Source: Thermococcus sp. 21S7 (GTDB lineage: Archaea; Methanobacteriota_B; Thermococci; Thermococcales; Thermococcaceae). Taken from it: a stretch of DNA of 64,000 nt. The DNA lies in NCBI RefSeq assembly GCF_012027615.1, contig NZ_SNUT01000003.1, positions 124,001 through 188,000 on the forward strand. Direction: 5' to 3'. The notes under the pieces are model-generated. The model was not told where the DNA came from, searched no databases, and was given only the letters and a program-made list of their open reading frames with translations. Both the position numbers and the translations under genes were made by a program. Below, in pieces: positions 7,975-15,339 of this stretch. How positions within the stretch are numbered: the first letter of the stretch is position 1; each line of letters begins with the position of its first letter.

Positions 7975-10097
7975 CTCCTGCCGACCCTCCTCATCAGCCA
8001 TATCACGATTCCAAAGACGACTACCAGCAAAACGATGCCGATGTAAGCGCTGCTTGAGCCCTGCGTGACCCTGACCGTTATCACTGTTTCGGCCTTTGCC
8101 TGGTCGCCGGCGGCCTTCACGGTTACGGTGTAGGTTCCCGCGGGAGCGGACTTTGGAACCTTTATCCTAAGCTCAACGCTTTGGCCGTGGCTTATCCAGA
8201 CGTTGCCGCCCTGGGGAATCTCCCCCATCCGCGGGATGTTGTCAGGAACGACCTCAACGTCCCAGCCGTTCGGTGCCTGGGTCGAGAACTTAACGTTCGT
8301 GACGGTTCCAGTGGCGTCGACCCATATCGAGGTGGCCGTTGAGCCTCCAGCCCTAACGCTCAGTGTAGGATAGTCCGGGTTGAGGGAGAGGCTGGCGGGG
8401 TTCTCCACCCTTACCGTCAGCGGGATTTCAACCCGCGTCTCTTTCCCCTCGATGAGGATCCTGGCGTTTATCTCACCCGATGCTGCATTGAACGGCGCTA
8501 CGACCACGACGTAAGCGCTCACCCGTTTTCCGGGTTCAGCCTTCAGGATTCCAACCGGAACCGCACCGTTAGCATCCTGACTGACGACGTAGCTCCACCG
8601 ATTCTCAAGGCCCTCGACCCTTATCCTGTACTCATCCTCGTTGGAGCCGAGGTTTGTTATCTCCACCTCGGTGCTGGCGCTCCCCCCGGCCTGGAGGGTG
8701 AGGACATCGTGCTGGGCCTCTGCCTCAAAGTAGTACGGCGCCCTCATGAGGGTTACCTTGAGGGTCTTCTCCTCGCCGTCCCCCAGTTTCACCCTTTCCT
8801 CCTTTGGAACGGCTCCCGGGGCACCGGCGGCAAGCCTGTACTCACCCGCCGGGAGTTCAACCGTCATGCTGCCCACCGCCGACGTTGTAACGTTCTTTCC
8901 ACCGACGCTTACCCATCCCTTCACGGGGTTTCCACCCTCATCGGTCAGGATTACCGTCAGCTTCGCCGGCTGGCCGAGGTAGGTTTTGTATACATGAACC
9001 GTTAGCCCGTGCTCCCGCCCGTTGACCATGAAGCTCAACCGGTGGTCGCCGAGGGTAGCGTTCCTGGGTATCTCGATGAGCAGGGTGGCGCCGAAGGTTC
9101 CCGAAACTGTAAAGCTCCTGAGCCTGTACCGCCCGTCCGTCAGGTACATCGTCCATCCTGCGGGGACGTCCTTTGGCCGGAAGTCCACGGCGCCGCTTCC
9201 CGTGAATGTTACGGGAACCGCAAGTTTCTGCCCCGCCTCTGCGTCCAAGCTTAGGTACGGAACCGAGACATCAACGGCGGCGGCTTCTATCCGAACGCTC
9301 CCCTGGAAATCCCCTATGGAGAATCTGATGGTTCCACTGCCCGCAGGCTCAACGTGAAGGCTGACCGTTTCCGAGCCCTTTGGAGGAAGAGTTATCTCCT
9401 CGACCTCAACCCCCCCGTACAGAAAGTTCGCCCTCCACCCTTCCGGCATGGACGTAACTTTGAGGCTCAAGCGGAGCTCCGAATTCAAGGCGCTGGTTAT
9501 CGTTATCGGCACGTCAACGGGTCCGGAGGCCCTTATCCTTCCGTAGGGGCAGAACACCGAGTACTCCATGCTGACCGTCTCCGAGGCGGGTTCCGCGGCA
9601 TACACCTTTATCCTCTTCCCGTCGTACTCCACGGCTATCAGATCAACGACGGCACTTCCGTTAACCTCCAGGGTTCTTGAAACACCGTTCACCGAGACGT
9701 CAATGGTCTCGTCGCCCACCCCTGTAACGAGGACAACATTCCCGCCGAAAACAGCCTTGGCTCCGACTTCGGGCTTTAGAGACGTAATGAAATCGGGCTT
9801 CACAGAAACCACGATAAAACCGCCCCTTTCAGTGTAGCTCCCGATGAATATCCGGAGATCATCCCTCTTAACCTCAGTTCCAAAGGTAAAGGGTGCTATG
9901 TCCAGTACCGTATCTCCCCTCTTCACCACAAGGTAGGGGCTCCCATTGGCCGCCTGGGTCAGGGTTACGGTGTATCCGTCGACTCTAACGGTCTGCCCGG
10001 TTGAAATCCTCCCCTGAAACACTGTCACGTAGGGCTGAGCCGCAACGAGTGAAGACAGAAAAACCAGCGAAAGAAAAACCCCCAGAAGTTTTCTCAT
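7971..10097 (-). CDS. Secreted, C-terminally anchored NEW3/Ig-like domain protein of the ABC operon
   Basis: A 708-residue surface protein. A signal peptide (residues 1-20, ending VAAQ) is followed by several beta-sandwich segments. Two or more resemble the NEW3 (alpha-galactosidase-associated) domain, with repeated phrases such as LPPKGSETVSL, IPRNATLGDH and VPKSAPAGTYTV. One segment is a carboxypeptidase-regulatory-like beta domain (VILTDEGGNPVKGWVSVGG). One C-terminal membrane helix (about 683-702) ends in RRVGRR. It sits between ATPase and permease genes with overlaps on both sides, so it probably forms an extracellular module of the transporter. The ligand is unknown. Confidence 0.75.
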   Translation of the reverse strand: MRKLLGVFLSLVFLSSLVAAQPYVTVFQGRISTGQTVRVDGYTVTLTQAANGSPYLVVKRGDTVLDIAPFTFGTEVKRDDLRIFIGSYTERGGFIVVSVKPDFITSLKPEVGAKAVFGGNVVLVTGVGDETIDVSVNGVSRTLEVNGSAVVDLIAVEYDGKRIKVYAAEPASETVSMEYSVFCPYGRIRASGPVDVPITITSALNSELRLSLKVTSMPEGWRANFLYGGVEVEEITLPPKGSETVSLHVEPAGSGTIRFSIGDFQGSVRIEAAAVDVSVPYLSLDAEAGQKLAVPVTFTGSGAVDFRPKDVPAGWTMYLTDGRYRLRSFTVSGTFGATLLIEIPRNATLGDHRLSFMVNGREHGLTVHVYKTYLGQPAKLTVILTDEGGNPVKGWVSVGGKNVTTSAVGSMTVELPAGEYRLAAGAPGAVPKEERVKLGDGEEKTLKVTLMRAPYYFEAEAQHDVLTLQAGGSASTEVEITNLGSNEDEYRIRVEGLENRWSYVVSQDANGAVPVGILKAEPGKRVSAYVVVVAPFNAASGEINARILIEGKETRVEIPLTVRVENPASLSLNPDYPTLSVRAGGSTATSIWVDATGTVTNVKFSTQAPNGWDVEVVPDNIPRMGEIPQGGNVWISHGQSVELRIKVPKSAPAGTYTVTVKAAGDQAKAETVITVRVTQGSSSAYIGIVLLVVVFGIVIWLMRRVGRR

Positions 10098-11017
10098 TCC
10101 CCATCCCTCCCGTAAATGGTTCGGAGGAAAACGTCCTCCAGGCTGGGTTCTTCAACATCGAGCCTCAGGATTGTGAGGCCTTTTTCGGAGAGGTACCTGG
10201 AGAGGTCTTCCCTTATGTCGGTTCTAGCGAATATTATCGCCCTGTTAGGTTGAATCACCTCAACCCTCGTTACCTCGGGATGCTCTATCTCAGGAAGGGG
10301 CTCCTTGGTTTCAACCTTTATCTCGTAGCCCTCAAGCTCCATGAACTGCCTCTTTATCTCTTCAAGGGTTCCGACAGCCTTCAGCTTCCCTTTCACGATT
10401 ATCCCGACCCTGTCACTGAGCTCCTCGACCTCGCTGAGCACATGGGAAGAGAAGAAGACGGTCCTGCCCTCGGCCTTCGCCTCCCTGATGATCCTTTTGA
10501 CGAGGTGGGCTCCCTCAGGATCGAGACCGCTCGTCGGCTCGTCGAGGATTAGAAGTTCGGGGTCGTTTACGAGGGTCTGGGCTATCAGAAGCCTCTGCTT
10601 CATACCCTTGGAGAACGTCTTCGCCTTCCGGTAGCGGACCTCCCAGAGACCTACCATCTTCAGAAGTTCCGTTATCCGCTTCTCCCGCTCCGCGTTTGAC
10701 ATCCTGTAGAAGTTGGCGAAGAACTCAAGGTTTTTCCACGCGGTGAGCTCGCCGTACACTGTGGCGTTCTCGGGGAGAAAACCAATCCTCTCTTTAACGG
10801 TTATGGGTTCTTTAAAAACATCGCATCCCAAGAGCTTTACGGTGCCTTGATCAGGTATTACTATGCCCAGCATGCTGAGTATCGTTGTGGTCTTCCCGGC
10901 GCCGTTGGGGCCGAGAAAGCCGAAGACTTCCCTCCCACGCACTTTCAGGTTTAAATCGTCGACGGCTTTAAAGTTGCCGTACCTCTTGACGAGGTTCTCA
11001 ATCTCTATGGAGTACAT
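10094..11017 (-). CDS. ABC transporter ATP-binding protein
   Basis: A 307-residue ATPase with Walker A (GPNGAGKTT), a variant signature FSKGMKQR, Walker B and D-loop (LLILDEPTSGLDP) and an H-loop (SSHVLSEVE), followed by a C-terminal regulatory region of about 80 residues. This is the CcmA/NatA type that serves ABC-2 exporters. ATG 11017 with GGTGA upstream is chosen over TTG 11035. The gene starts 4 bp after the permease gene and overlaps the NEW3 gene by ATGA. It is the only ATPase in the operon, so it must serve both permeases. An ATPase of this class is also a regular member of circular bacteriocin clusters. Confidence 0.93.
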   Translation of the reverse strand: MYSIEIENLVKRYGNFKAVDDLNLKVRGREVFGFLGPNGAGKTTTILSMLGIVIPDQGTVKLLGCDVFKEPITVKERIGFLPENATVYGELTAWKNLEFFANFYRMSNAEREKRITELLKMVGLWEVRYRKAKTFSKGMKQRLLIAQTLVNDPELLILDEPTSGLDPEGAHLVKRIIREAKAEGRTVFFSSHVLSEVEELSDRVGIIVKGKLKAVGTLEEIKRQFMELEGYEIKVETKEPLPEIEHPEVTRVEVIQPNRAIIFARTDIREDLSRYLSEKGLTILRLDVEEPSLEDVFLRTIYGRDGE

Positions 11018-11021
11018 ACCA

Positions 11022-11999
11022 TCACCCCAAATCAACCCTTATGAACTTCGCGTACGCCACAACAAGGGACAGGAGGGACATGACAGATAGCATAACTATG
11101 TTCCCCCACACGAGGCCGAGGCTCTCTGCAATAGGCCTCTCCTCGACGATGCTGCCCTCATAAGCAAGAGCGGATATTATTTCGCTTATTTTTGGTTTTC
11201 CCCCGAAGATCATCCTGATTATCTCCTGATAATGATAGTTTGGAGAGATATAAAGGATTCTCTCCGCCGTTATTGTCAGCTTGGTCAGCCATGCCTGATA
11301 TGCTGGGTCTTTAAGTAGCATCTCCTGAAGTTGATCTTCAGTTAGATTTGCAGCATTCTCCGGGATATTGGGGACTGGAGGCAAGCCAGCCAGTGCAAAT
11401 GCCACGACTCCGGCGATTATTGAGAGCAGAAAGCCAAAGAAGACAAAGAGGAAAATCGACATGACTAATGCATTCCGTGATTTTCTGATAAAGGTTGAGA
11501 CCAAGAGTCCCAGGCTCAGGAAGACCAGTCCATAGAGCATACTGAAGGGCAGAGTCGCCAAAAACTTTATCAGATCCTCCTTGGCCACGGAAATCCCAAA
11601 AATTAGTGCAAAAGCCACCGTTAAAACGTAAAACAATGATAATGCAGTACCCAGTATCAACAGACTGCCCACGAGTTTGCCGAAGAGTATCTCATCCCGG
11701 TACACGGGTCTTGAGATCACAAGCTTTAAAGTTCCATTTTCTATCTCCTCCGCTATTGTGGTTCCTCCAAGAAGAACTCCAAGCAGGGCTATTGAGTAGT
11801 TGAACGCATTGGAGAAACCTGTGAGGAAAAGCATCTGAAAGGGCGTCCGGTATAACTCTCCATTCATCCCGAGTCTTTTTGAGTTGTAAACCATCACCAG
11901 TGAGAGTACGATGAAAAGCGCCATTGTTATGTGGAATTTTTTTGTTTTAATTCCTATCTCGAAATCCTTCATCGCTATGTTCATGACCGCCCTTCCCAT
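11022..11999 (-). CDS. ABC-2 type transporter permease, AT-rich
   Basis: A 325-residue membrane protein with about six helices and the ABC-2 region ENGTLKLVISRPVYRDEILFGK, homologous to the 7048 permease. It is first in the operon and begins 10 bp from the duplicated promoter element that also drives the peptide cassette on the other strand. ATG 11999 is preferred: GGTGA lies 6 nt upstream, while GTG 12008 lacks a site. It is visibly AT-richer than the rest of the operon and matches the peptide island, which suggests it arrived with the island or was replaced. Confidence 0.85.
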   Translation of the reverse strand: MGRAVMNIAMKDFEIGIKTKKFHITMALFIVLSLVMVYNSKRLGMNGELYRTPFQMLFLTGFSNAFNYSIALLGVLLGGTTIAEEIENGTLKLVISRPVYRDEILFGKLVGSLLILGTALSLFYVLTVAFALIFGISVAKEDLIKFLATLPFSMLYGLVFLSLGLLVSTFIRKSRNALVMSIFLFVFFGFLLSIIAGVVAFALAGLPPVPNIPENAANLTEDQLQEMLLKDPAYQAWLTKLTITAERILYISPNYHYQEIIRMIFGGKPKISEIISALAYEGSIVEERPIAESLGLVWGNIVMLSVMSLLSLVVAYAKFIRVDLG

Positions 12000-12009
12000 G
12001 TCCGTCACC

Positions 12010-12136
12010 CGTTGCTGGACACGCCGACAATGTTTAATAATATTACTCTGATGCCACTGTCATTTAACCTATAACAAATTTCAAAAACAAGAACAGGTGA
12101 CGGTAATATTGACGAAAACTTTAAATAGTACTCAGA
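12010..12136. repeat. 127-bp promoter repeat, copy 1 (divergent promoter)
   Basis: This segment matches 13413-13539 at 124 of 127 positions with no gaps; the three differences cluster at about 12047-12053. It holds a plus-strand BRE/TATA (gaaaact then ttaaata, TATA about 12120-12127) for the peptide cassette and an AT-rich block (about 12031-12045) able to act as a minus-strand TATA for the ABC operon that starts 10 bp away. It is therefore a bidirectional promoter shared by exporter and cassette A. Confidence 0.9.
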
Positions 12137-12191
12137 TCTCGGAGAAGCTCTTGGATGATAGGGGTGTGGAAGAAGGCTTTAGGTTATAGTA

Positions 12192-12497
12192 ATGGTATTG
12201 ATGGCAATTGGAATGGTAGTCGGAGGAGCAGTCTGGGGTAGCAATCTGACTTATCGCATAACCAAGAGGTATACGAACCCAGAAAAGGCTGAAATTGTGG
12301 GAGGTGCTGTAGGAACTGCCGCCGGATGGTTAGGAGGAAAGGCTATTGACCATGCAAGTAAGTGGGCAGGAGAAAGAGTGGGAGCATGGGCAGCGGCAAG
12401 AATTGGTGCAGAAGTAGGAGGGAGAGTAGGAACTATATTTGGAGGCCTTGTAGGCCTAGCGGTAGGGTTAGCTGTGGGTGCCGCGATTGGATACTAA
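12192..12497 (+). CDS. Glycine-rich hydrophobic peptide, candidate bacteriocin-like precursor (cassette A)
   Basis: The 101-residue product is dominated by Gly, Ala and Val with GxxxG patterns (AVGTAAGWLGG, IFGGLVGLAVGLAVG), has scattered Lys/Arg, and ends in an aromatic residue (AAIGY), as circularin A and AS-48 do. ATG 12192 lacks a good ribosome binding site. A better start, GTG 12164 (MWKKAL), matches the leader of the cassette B peptide (MWRKAL) but is one base out of frame with the body. The leader is therefore frameshifted, or ATG 12192 is used without it. A plain glycine-zipper membrane protein is the alternative. Confidence 0.6.
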   Translation: MVLMAIGMVVGGAVWGSNLTYRITKRYTNPEKAEIVGGAVGTAAGWLGGKAIDHASKWAGERVGAWAAARIGAEVGGRVGTIFGGLVGLAVGLAVGAAIGY

Positions 12498-12512
12498 TGA
12501 GGTGAGTCTAAA

Positions 12513-12734
12513 ATGGATGCTTTAAGGAGGCTTGCTTGGTCTCTTGTTCCTTTTTTTATGTTGATGCTAGTTGTGAGGTTAACGGAAGACGTTGTTTTTG
12601 GTATTGTGGCAGGCTTCACTCTTGGAGCCTTCTTGACAGCTATCAAACCTTCATGGAGGAACATTATAGTGGCTATGGGGCTCATATTGGGACTTTTTAT
12701 AGGTTACTCGCTCCTACCAAAGTTCTGGCCATGA
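12513..12734 (+). CDS. Small two- or three-helix membrane protein, candidate immunity protein
   Basis: A 73-residue hydrophobic protein with helices at about 8-24, 27-44 and 49-67, a basic N-terminus (MDALRRLAW) and the C-terminus LLPKFWP. GAGGTGA precedes ATG 12513 with good spacing, 15 bp after the peptide gene. Its size, charge and position between the peptide and SpoIIM genes mirror the small cationic immunity proteins of circular bacteriocin clusters. No sequence family is recognised, so the role is positional inference. Cassette B has a different two-helix protein at the same place. Confidence 0.65.
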   Translation: MDALRRLAWSLVPFFMLMLVVRLTEDVVFGIVAGFTLGAFLTAIKPSWRNIIVAMGLILGLFIGYSLLPKFWP

Positions 12735-12743
12735 GGGATAAAA

Positions 12744-13294
12744 ATGGTGAATCTTAAGTCTGCTTTTTCCTTTTGTCTGTCCACCCTTATGTTTACAACT
12801 GGTATCGTTCTTGGCTTTTTCTCAGCGCTCAGGCATGACTATTCCGCTTATTTTGGTTTTGATCCTTTTGATAATTCCAATCCGGGCTTTTTGTTCTTCT
12901 TCAAACACAACATTAAAGTTGCCCTCATGCTCTGGAGTGGAGCAATAACATTCGGAGCCACAACACTCTTGAACTTAACATTCAACGGTATGATTTTAGG
13001 TTCAGCCGTTAAAACTACTACAGAGCAGATAGGTTTAATAAAAACTCTACTCCTGCTTCTCCCTCATGGTGTTCTTGAGATCCCCGGAATGATAATAGCT
13101 GAGCCGCTGGTTTTAAAATCCCTTACGCACTGTTGAGGTTCGCTTTGGGCAGGAAGGAAGAGATTATTACGGAAGAGGATGCTAAAGAATTCTTTAAGCT
13201 CGTTTTTATCTCGATAGTTTTAATTTTCATTGCTGCTTTGATTGAGAGCACAATAACACTTAAAATAGCCAAAAGTGGGGTGATGGAGGTGTGA
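12744..13294 (+). pseudogene. SpoIIM/DUF95-family membrane protein gene with a single-base frameshift (cassette A)
   Basis: The frame from ATG 12744 carries the DUF95 hallmarks (FKHNIKVALML, FGATTLLNLTFNG, LLPHGVLEIPGMIIAE) but stops at 13136. The missing C-terminal 54 residues continue in the next frame to TGA 13292-13294 (LLRFALGRKEEII, KEFFKLVFIS, ALIESTITLKIA) and match the cassette B copy closely. Alignment places a one-base loss in the run gttttaaaatcc near 13100. It is either real decay or a sequencing error in a homopolymer. Family members in AS-48-type clusters are needed for bacteriocin production or immunity. Confidence 0.8.
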
Positions 13295-13412
13295 AGGAAG
13301 ACCCTCGTACTTCGGCCTGATGCTGATGGCTGTGGGGCGATAGCCGGGGAGATGAGGGCGCAGTAATTTGACTTACCCCCCGAAAAGAAATACACAGACC
13401 CGGAAAAGGCAG
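13289..13412 (+). pseudogene. Remnant of a third leader-peptide gene
   Basis: This stretch aligns with the 5' ends of the two peptide genes: GTGATGGAG is followed by GTG TGA AGG AAG, where the others read GTG TGG A-G AAG. Stops and shifts interrupt it, yet later it encodes KKYTDPEKAA, matching KRYTNPEKAE of the cassette A peptide. It overlaps the end of the SpoIIM gene and is cut off exactly where promoter repeat copy 2 begins. It is a dead, truncated peptide gene. Confidence 0.65.
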
Positions 13413-13539
13413 CGTTGCTGGACACGCCGACAATGTTTAATAATATTACTCCAATACCACTGTCATTTAACCTATAACAAATTTCAAAAACAAGAACAGG
13501 TGACGGTAATATTGACGAAAACTTTAAATAGTACTCAGA
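13413..13539. repeat. 127-bp promoter repeat, copy 2
   Basis: This is the second copy of the 12010-12136 element, with three substitutions and no indels. BRE/TATA is at about 13516-13530 (TATA ttaaata). It drives cassette B. Here the minus-strand side faces a dead peptide gene rather than the ABC operon. Near identity in non-coding sequence implies a recent duplication or gene conversion. Confidence 0.9.
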
Positions 13540-13541
13540 CC

Positions 13542-13558
13542 CCCGAGAAATTCTCGGG
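13542..13558 (+). promoter_or_regulatory. Inverted repeat over the 5' leader and ribosome binding site of the cassette B peptide
   Basis: Arms CCCGAGAA (13542-13549) and TTCTCGGG (13551-13558) form a perfect inverted repeat. As RNA, a 7-bp stem with loop AAT would pair part of the GGTGA site (13557-13561) of the peptide start GTG 13567. It lies at the predicted transcription start, so it could be an operator or a translational block. Cassette A lacks it. Confidence 0.5.
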
Positions 13559-13566
13559 TGATGGAG

Positions 13567-13929
13567 GTGTGGAGGAAGGCCCTCGCACTCAGTTTGGTGC
13601 TGATGGCCGTAGTAATGGCAGTTGAAGGGGCAGCAACGGAAAACAGGGTTGACTGGACCGTTGGCACGGCCTCTGCTACAGTGGCAATATACGGGGAAGG
13701 AAAGTACGATTTGATTCATGGGGCTTATTTGTGGTACAAGACGAAGGATTGGAAGCAGGCTTTTTATGGATCCATAACGGGCGGGGCAACGTTAAAGGTA
13801 TCTAAAGAGGCCGGAAAGACTTTGGCCAAATACGCCACGAAAAGAATAATACAGAGAGCCGGCATCCGGATGGCCGTAAAGTTTGCTGCAAGGGCAATCC
13901 CGGTTGTTGGTGTGGGTCTTGCAATGTAA
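13567..13929 (+). CDS. Secreted cationic peptide precursor, candidate bacteriocin (cassette B)
   Basis: A 120-residue product with a clear signal-like leader (MWRKALALSLVLMAVVMAVEG) and a body of about 97 residues. The body has an aromatic middle (HGAYLWYKTKDW) and an amphipathic, strongly cationic C-terminal half (KTLAKYATKRIIQ, IRMAVKFAARAIP) ending VVGVGLAM. GTG 13567 is chosen because GGTGA lies 5 nt upstream and it aligns with the leaders of the two related genes. Properties match pore-forming helical bacteriocins. Circularisation and activity are inference; no family hit is claimed. Confidence 0.65.
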   Translation: MWRKALALSLVLMAVVMAVEGAATENRVDWTVGTASATVAIYGEGKYDLIHGAYLWYKTKDWKQAFYGSITGGATLKVSKEAGKTLAKYATKRIIQRAGIRMAVKFAARAIPVVGVGLAM

Positions 13930-13942
13930 GGGGGTGTTCCAA

Positions 13943-14215
13943 ATGAATATCAGGGAAGATCTGCAGGATTTCCTCCTGGCAGTTGTGATGCCCCTGATAA
14001 TAATGGGCACATTGACCGCTGTGACAGTAGCATACACTCAAATAATCCCAGTCAGGTCAGTGACCGATTTCCTTGAGGCAACTTTCGTATTCAGCCTGAT
14101 GTATGGTATACTGCTTTATTCGTATACAGTAATAACAGAAGCCAAACGGGAAATTAAGAATATTGAAAGACACTTTGAAAAACTCGAAGAGAATTCAAAT
14201 TATGTTCAGTCATAA
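13943..14215 (+). CDS. Small two-helix membrane protein with charged tail (cassette B)
   Basis: A 90-residue protein starting MNIREDLQDF, with helices at about 10-32 and 44-64 and a charged coiled tail (EAKREIKNIERHFEKLEE). GGGGGTG precedes ATG 13943, 14 bp after the peptide gene. It holds the position of the 12513 protein of cassette A but shares no clear sequence with it, as expected of immunity proteins matched to their own peptide. An accessory secretion subunit is the alternative. Confidence 0.65.
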   Translation: MNIREDLQDFLLAVVMPLIIMGTLTAVTVAYTQIIPVRSVTDFLEATFVFSLMYGILLYSYTVITEAKREIKNIERHFEKLEENSNYVQS

Positions 14216-14234
14216 CCCTGCAGGGGCAAAGACC

Positions 14235-14789
14235 ATGAGGCACACTATGATTCTTTCATTTTTGTTGTTTACCATGGGGTTTGTTCTTGGAGTTTCTCTG
14301 TCATCCCATTACAGTACCACAGACTACGCAAATCCCGAATCAATTTTGGGGCTTTTAGACCAAGAATTCAATATGAACCGTGTTACGTTTGCCAATATCT
14401 TCGTTAACAATCTTAAAGTTGTCCTATTGCTTTCTTTTGGCGGTGCTCTGACTTTCGGTGGATTAACCCTCTTGAATTTAGTCGCCAATGGGGTGAATCT
14501 GGGAACACTATTTTACGATTTCCTTATCATCAGAGACATCAAAACATTCCTCATTTTGCTGCTCCCCCATGGTATTTTTGAAATACCTGCCATCGTCGTT
14601 GCAGGAGCGGCAGGCTTTAAGATTCCCTATGAACTGTTGAGGTTTGTCTTGGGCCGGAAGGGAGAGATTATCAGCGAAGAAGACGCCAAAGAGTTCTTTA
14701 AACTCGTCGCGATTTCAGTGATCATGATTCTCATCGCCGCCCTAATCGAGAGCACTGTAACGCTTAAAATCGCCGAAGGTTTGGGCTGA
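14235..14789 (+). CDS. SpoIIM/DUF95-family membrane protein (cassette B, intact)
   Basis: This 184-residue protein has about five membrane helices and the DUF95 core: NNLKVVLLLSFGGALTFG, LTLLNLVANGVNLG and LLPHGIFEIPAIVVAGAAGF. The C-terminal part nearly matches cassette A (KGEIISEEDAKEFFKLVAIS). ATG 14235 is used because AGGGG lies 9 nt upstream; an in-frame ATG at 14202 has no site. DUF95 proteins are regular members of circular bacteriocin operons, where they aid maturation, secretion or immunity. Outside such clusters archaeal homologues are of unknown function. Confidence 0.85.
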   Translation: MRHTMILSFLLFTMGFVLGVSLSSHYSTTDYANPESILGLLDQEFNMNRVTFANIFVNNLKVVLLLSFGGALTFGGLTLLNLVANGVNLGTLFYDFLIIRDIKTFLILLLPHGIFEIPAIVVAGAAGFKIPYELLRFVLGRKGEIISEEDAKEFFKLVAISVIMILIAALIESTVTLKIAEGLG

Positions 14790-14865
14790 GTTCGTGGTGC
14801 AGTCCACACCCTCATGGGAACGGCACCCTTTTAGGGTTCAATGAGAAGACGTGAGGGGTGATTCC

Positions 14866-15339
14866 ATGGAGCTAACACACGTGGATGAAAAGGGTGTTAA
14901 GATGGTGGAAGTCGGACACAAGGGGGAGGTATTCAGGAGGGCCGTGGCAAAGGGGCGCATCAGGCTCAGGTCGGAGACGATAGAACTGATAAAGGCGGGC
15001 AAGACAAAGAAGGGCAACGTCATCGCGGCGGCACAGATAGCGGGTATTCTGGCGGTGAAAAAGACGCCGGAGCTGATTCCCCTCTGTCACCCGATACCGC
15101 TGACGGGAGTTGATATAACATTCGAGTTTGGGGAGGACTACATAGAGGCCACCTGCGAGGTTCGCGCCCATTACAAGACCGGCGTCGAAATGGAGGCCTT
15201 AACCGGCGTCACCGTCGCCCTGCTGACGATATGGGACATGGTCAAGGCCGTGGAGAAGGACGAGAAGGGCCAGTATCCTTTCACCAGGATTGAAGACGTC
15301 CACGTCGTGGAGAAGGTGAAGGCTCACTCCCGGCAGTAG
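14866..15339 (+). CDS. moaC: Cyclic pyranopterin monophosphate synthase MoaC
   Basis: A 157-residue enzyme of molybdopterin (here probably tungstopterin) cofactor synthesis, acting after MoaA to form the cyclic pyranopterin. Motifs include [13 protein letters not shown], the PLCHPIPL substrate loop and [23 protein letters not shown] 14866 follows GGTGATTCC and fits the family N-terminus ([10 protein letters not shown]). Length is typical. A MoaD-like carrier lies at 17384. It marks the return to core-type GC content after the peptide island. Confidence 0.97.
   Translation: MELTHVDEKGVKMVEVGHKGEVFRRAVAKGRIRLRSETIELIKAGKTKKGNVIAAAQIAGILAVKKTPELIPLCHPIPLTGVDITFEFGEDYIEATCEVRAHYKTGVEMEALTGVTVALLTIWDMVKAVEKDEKGQYPFTRIEDVHVVEKVKAHSRQ

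Noticed and set aside
12192-12497. Calling the glycine-rich peptide a generic glycine-zipper or stress protein
   Set aside because: The leader relationship with the cassette B peptide, the DUF95 neighbour and the shared duplicated promoter explain it better, although the generic option is kept as an alternative.
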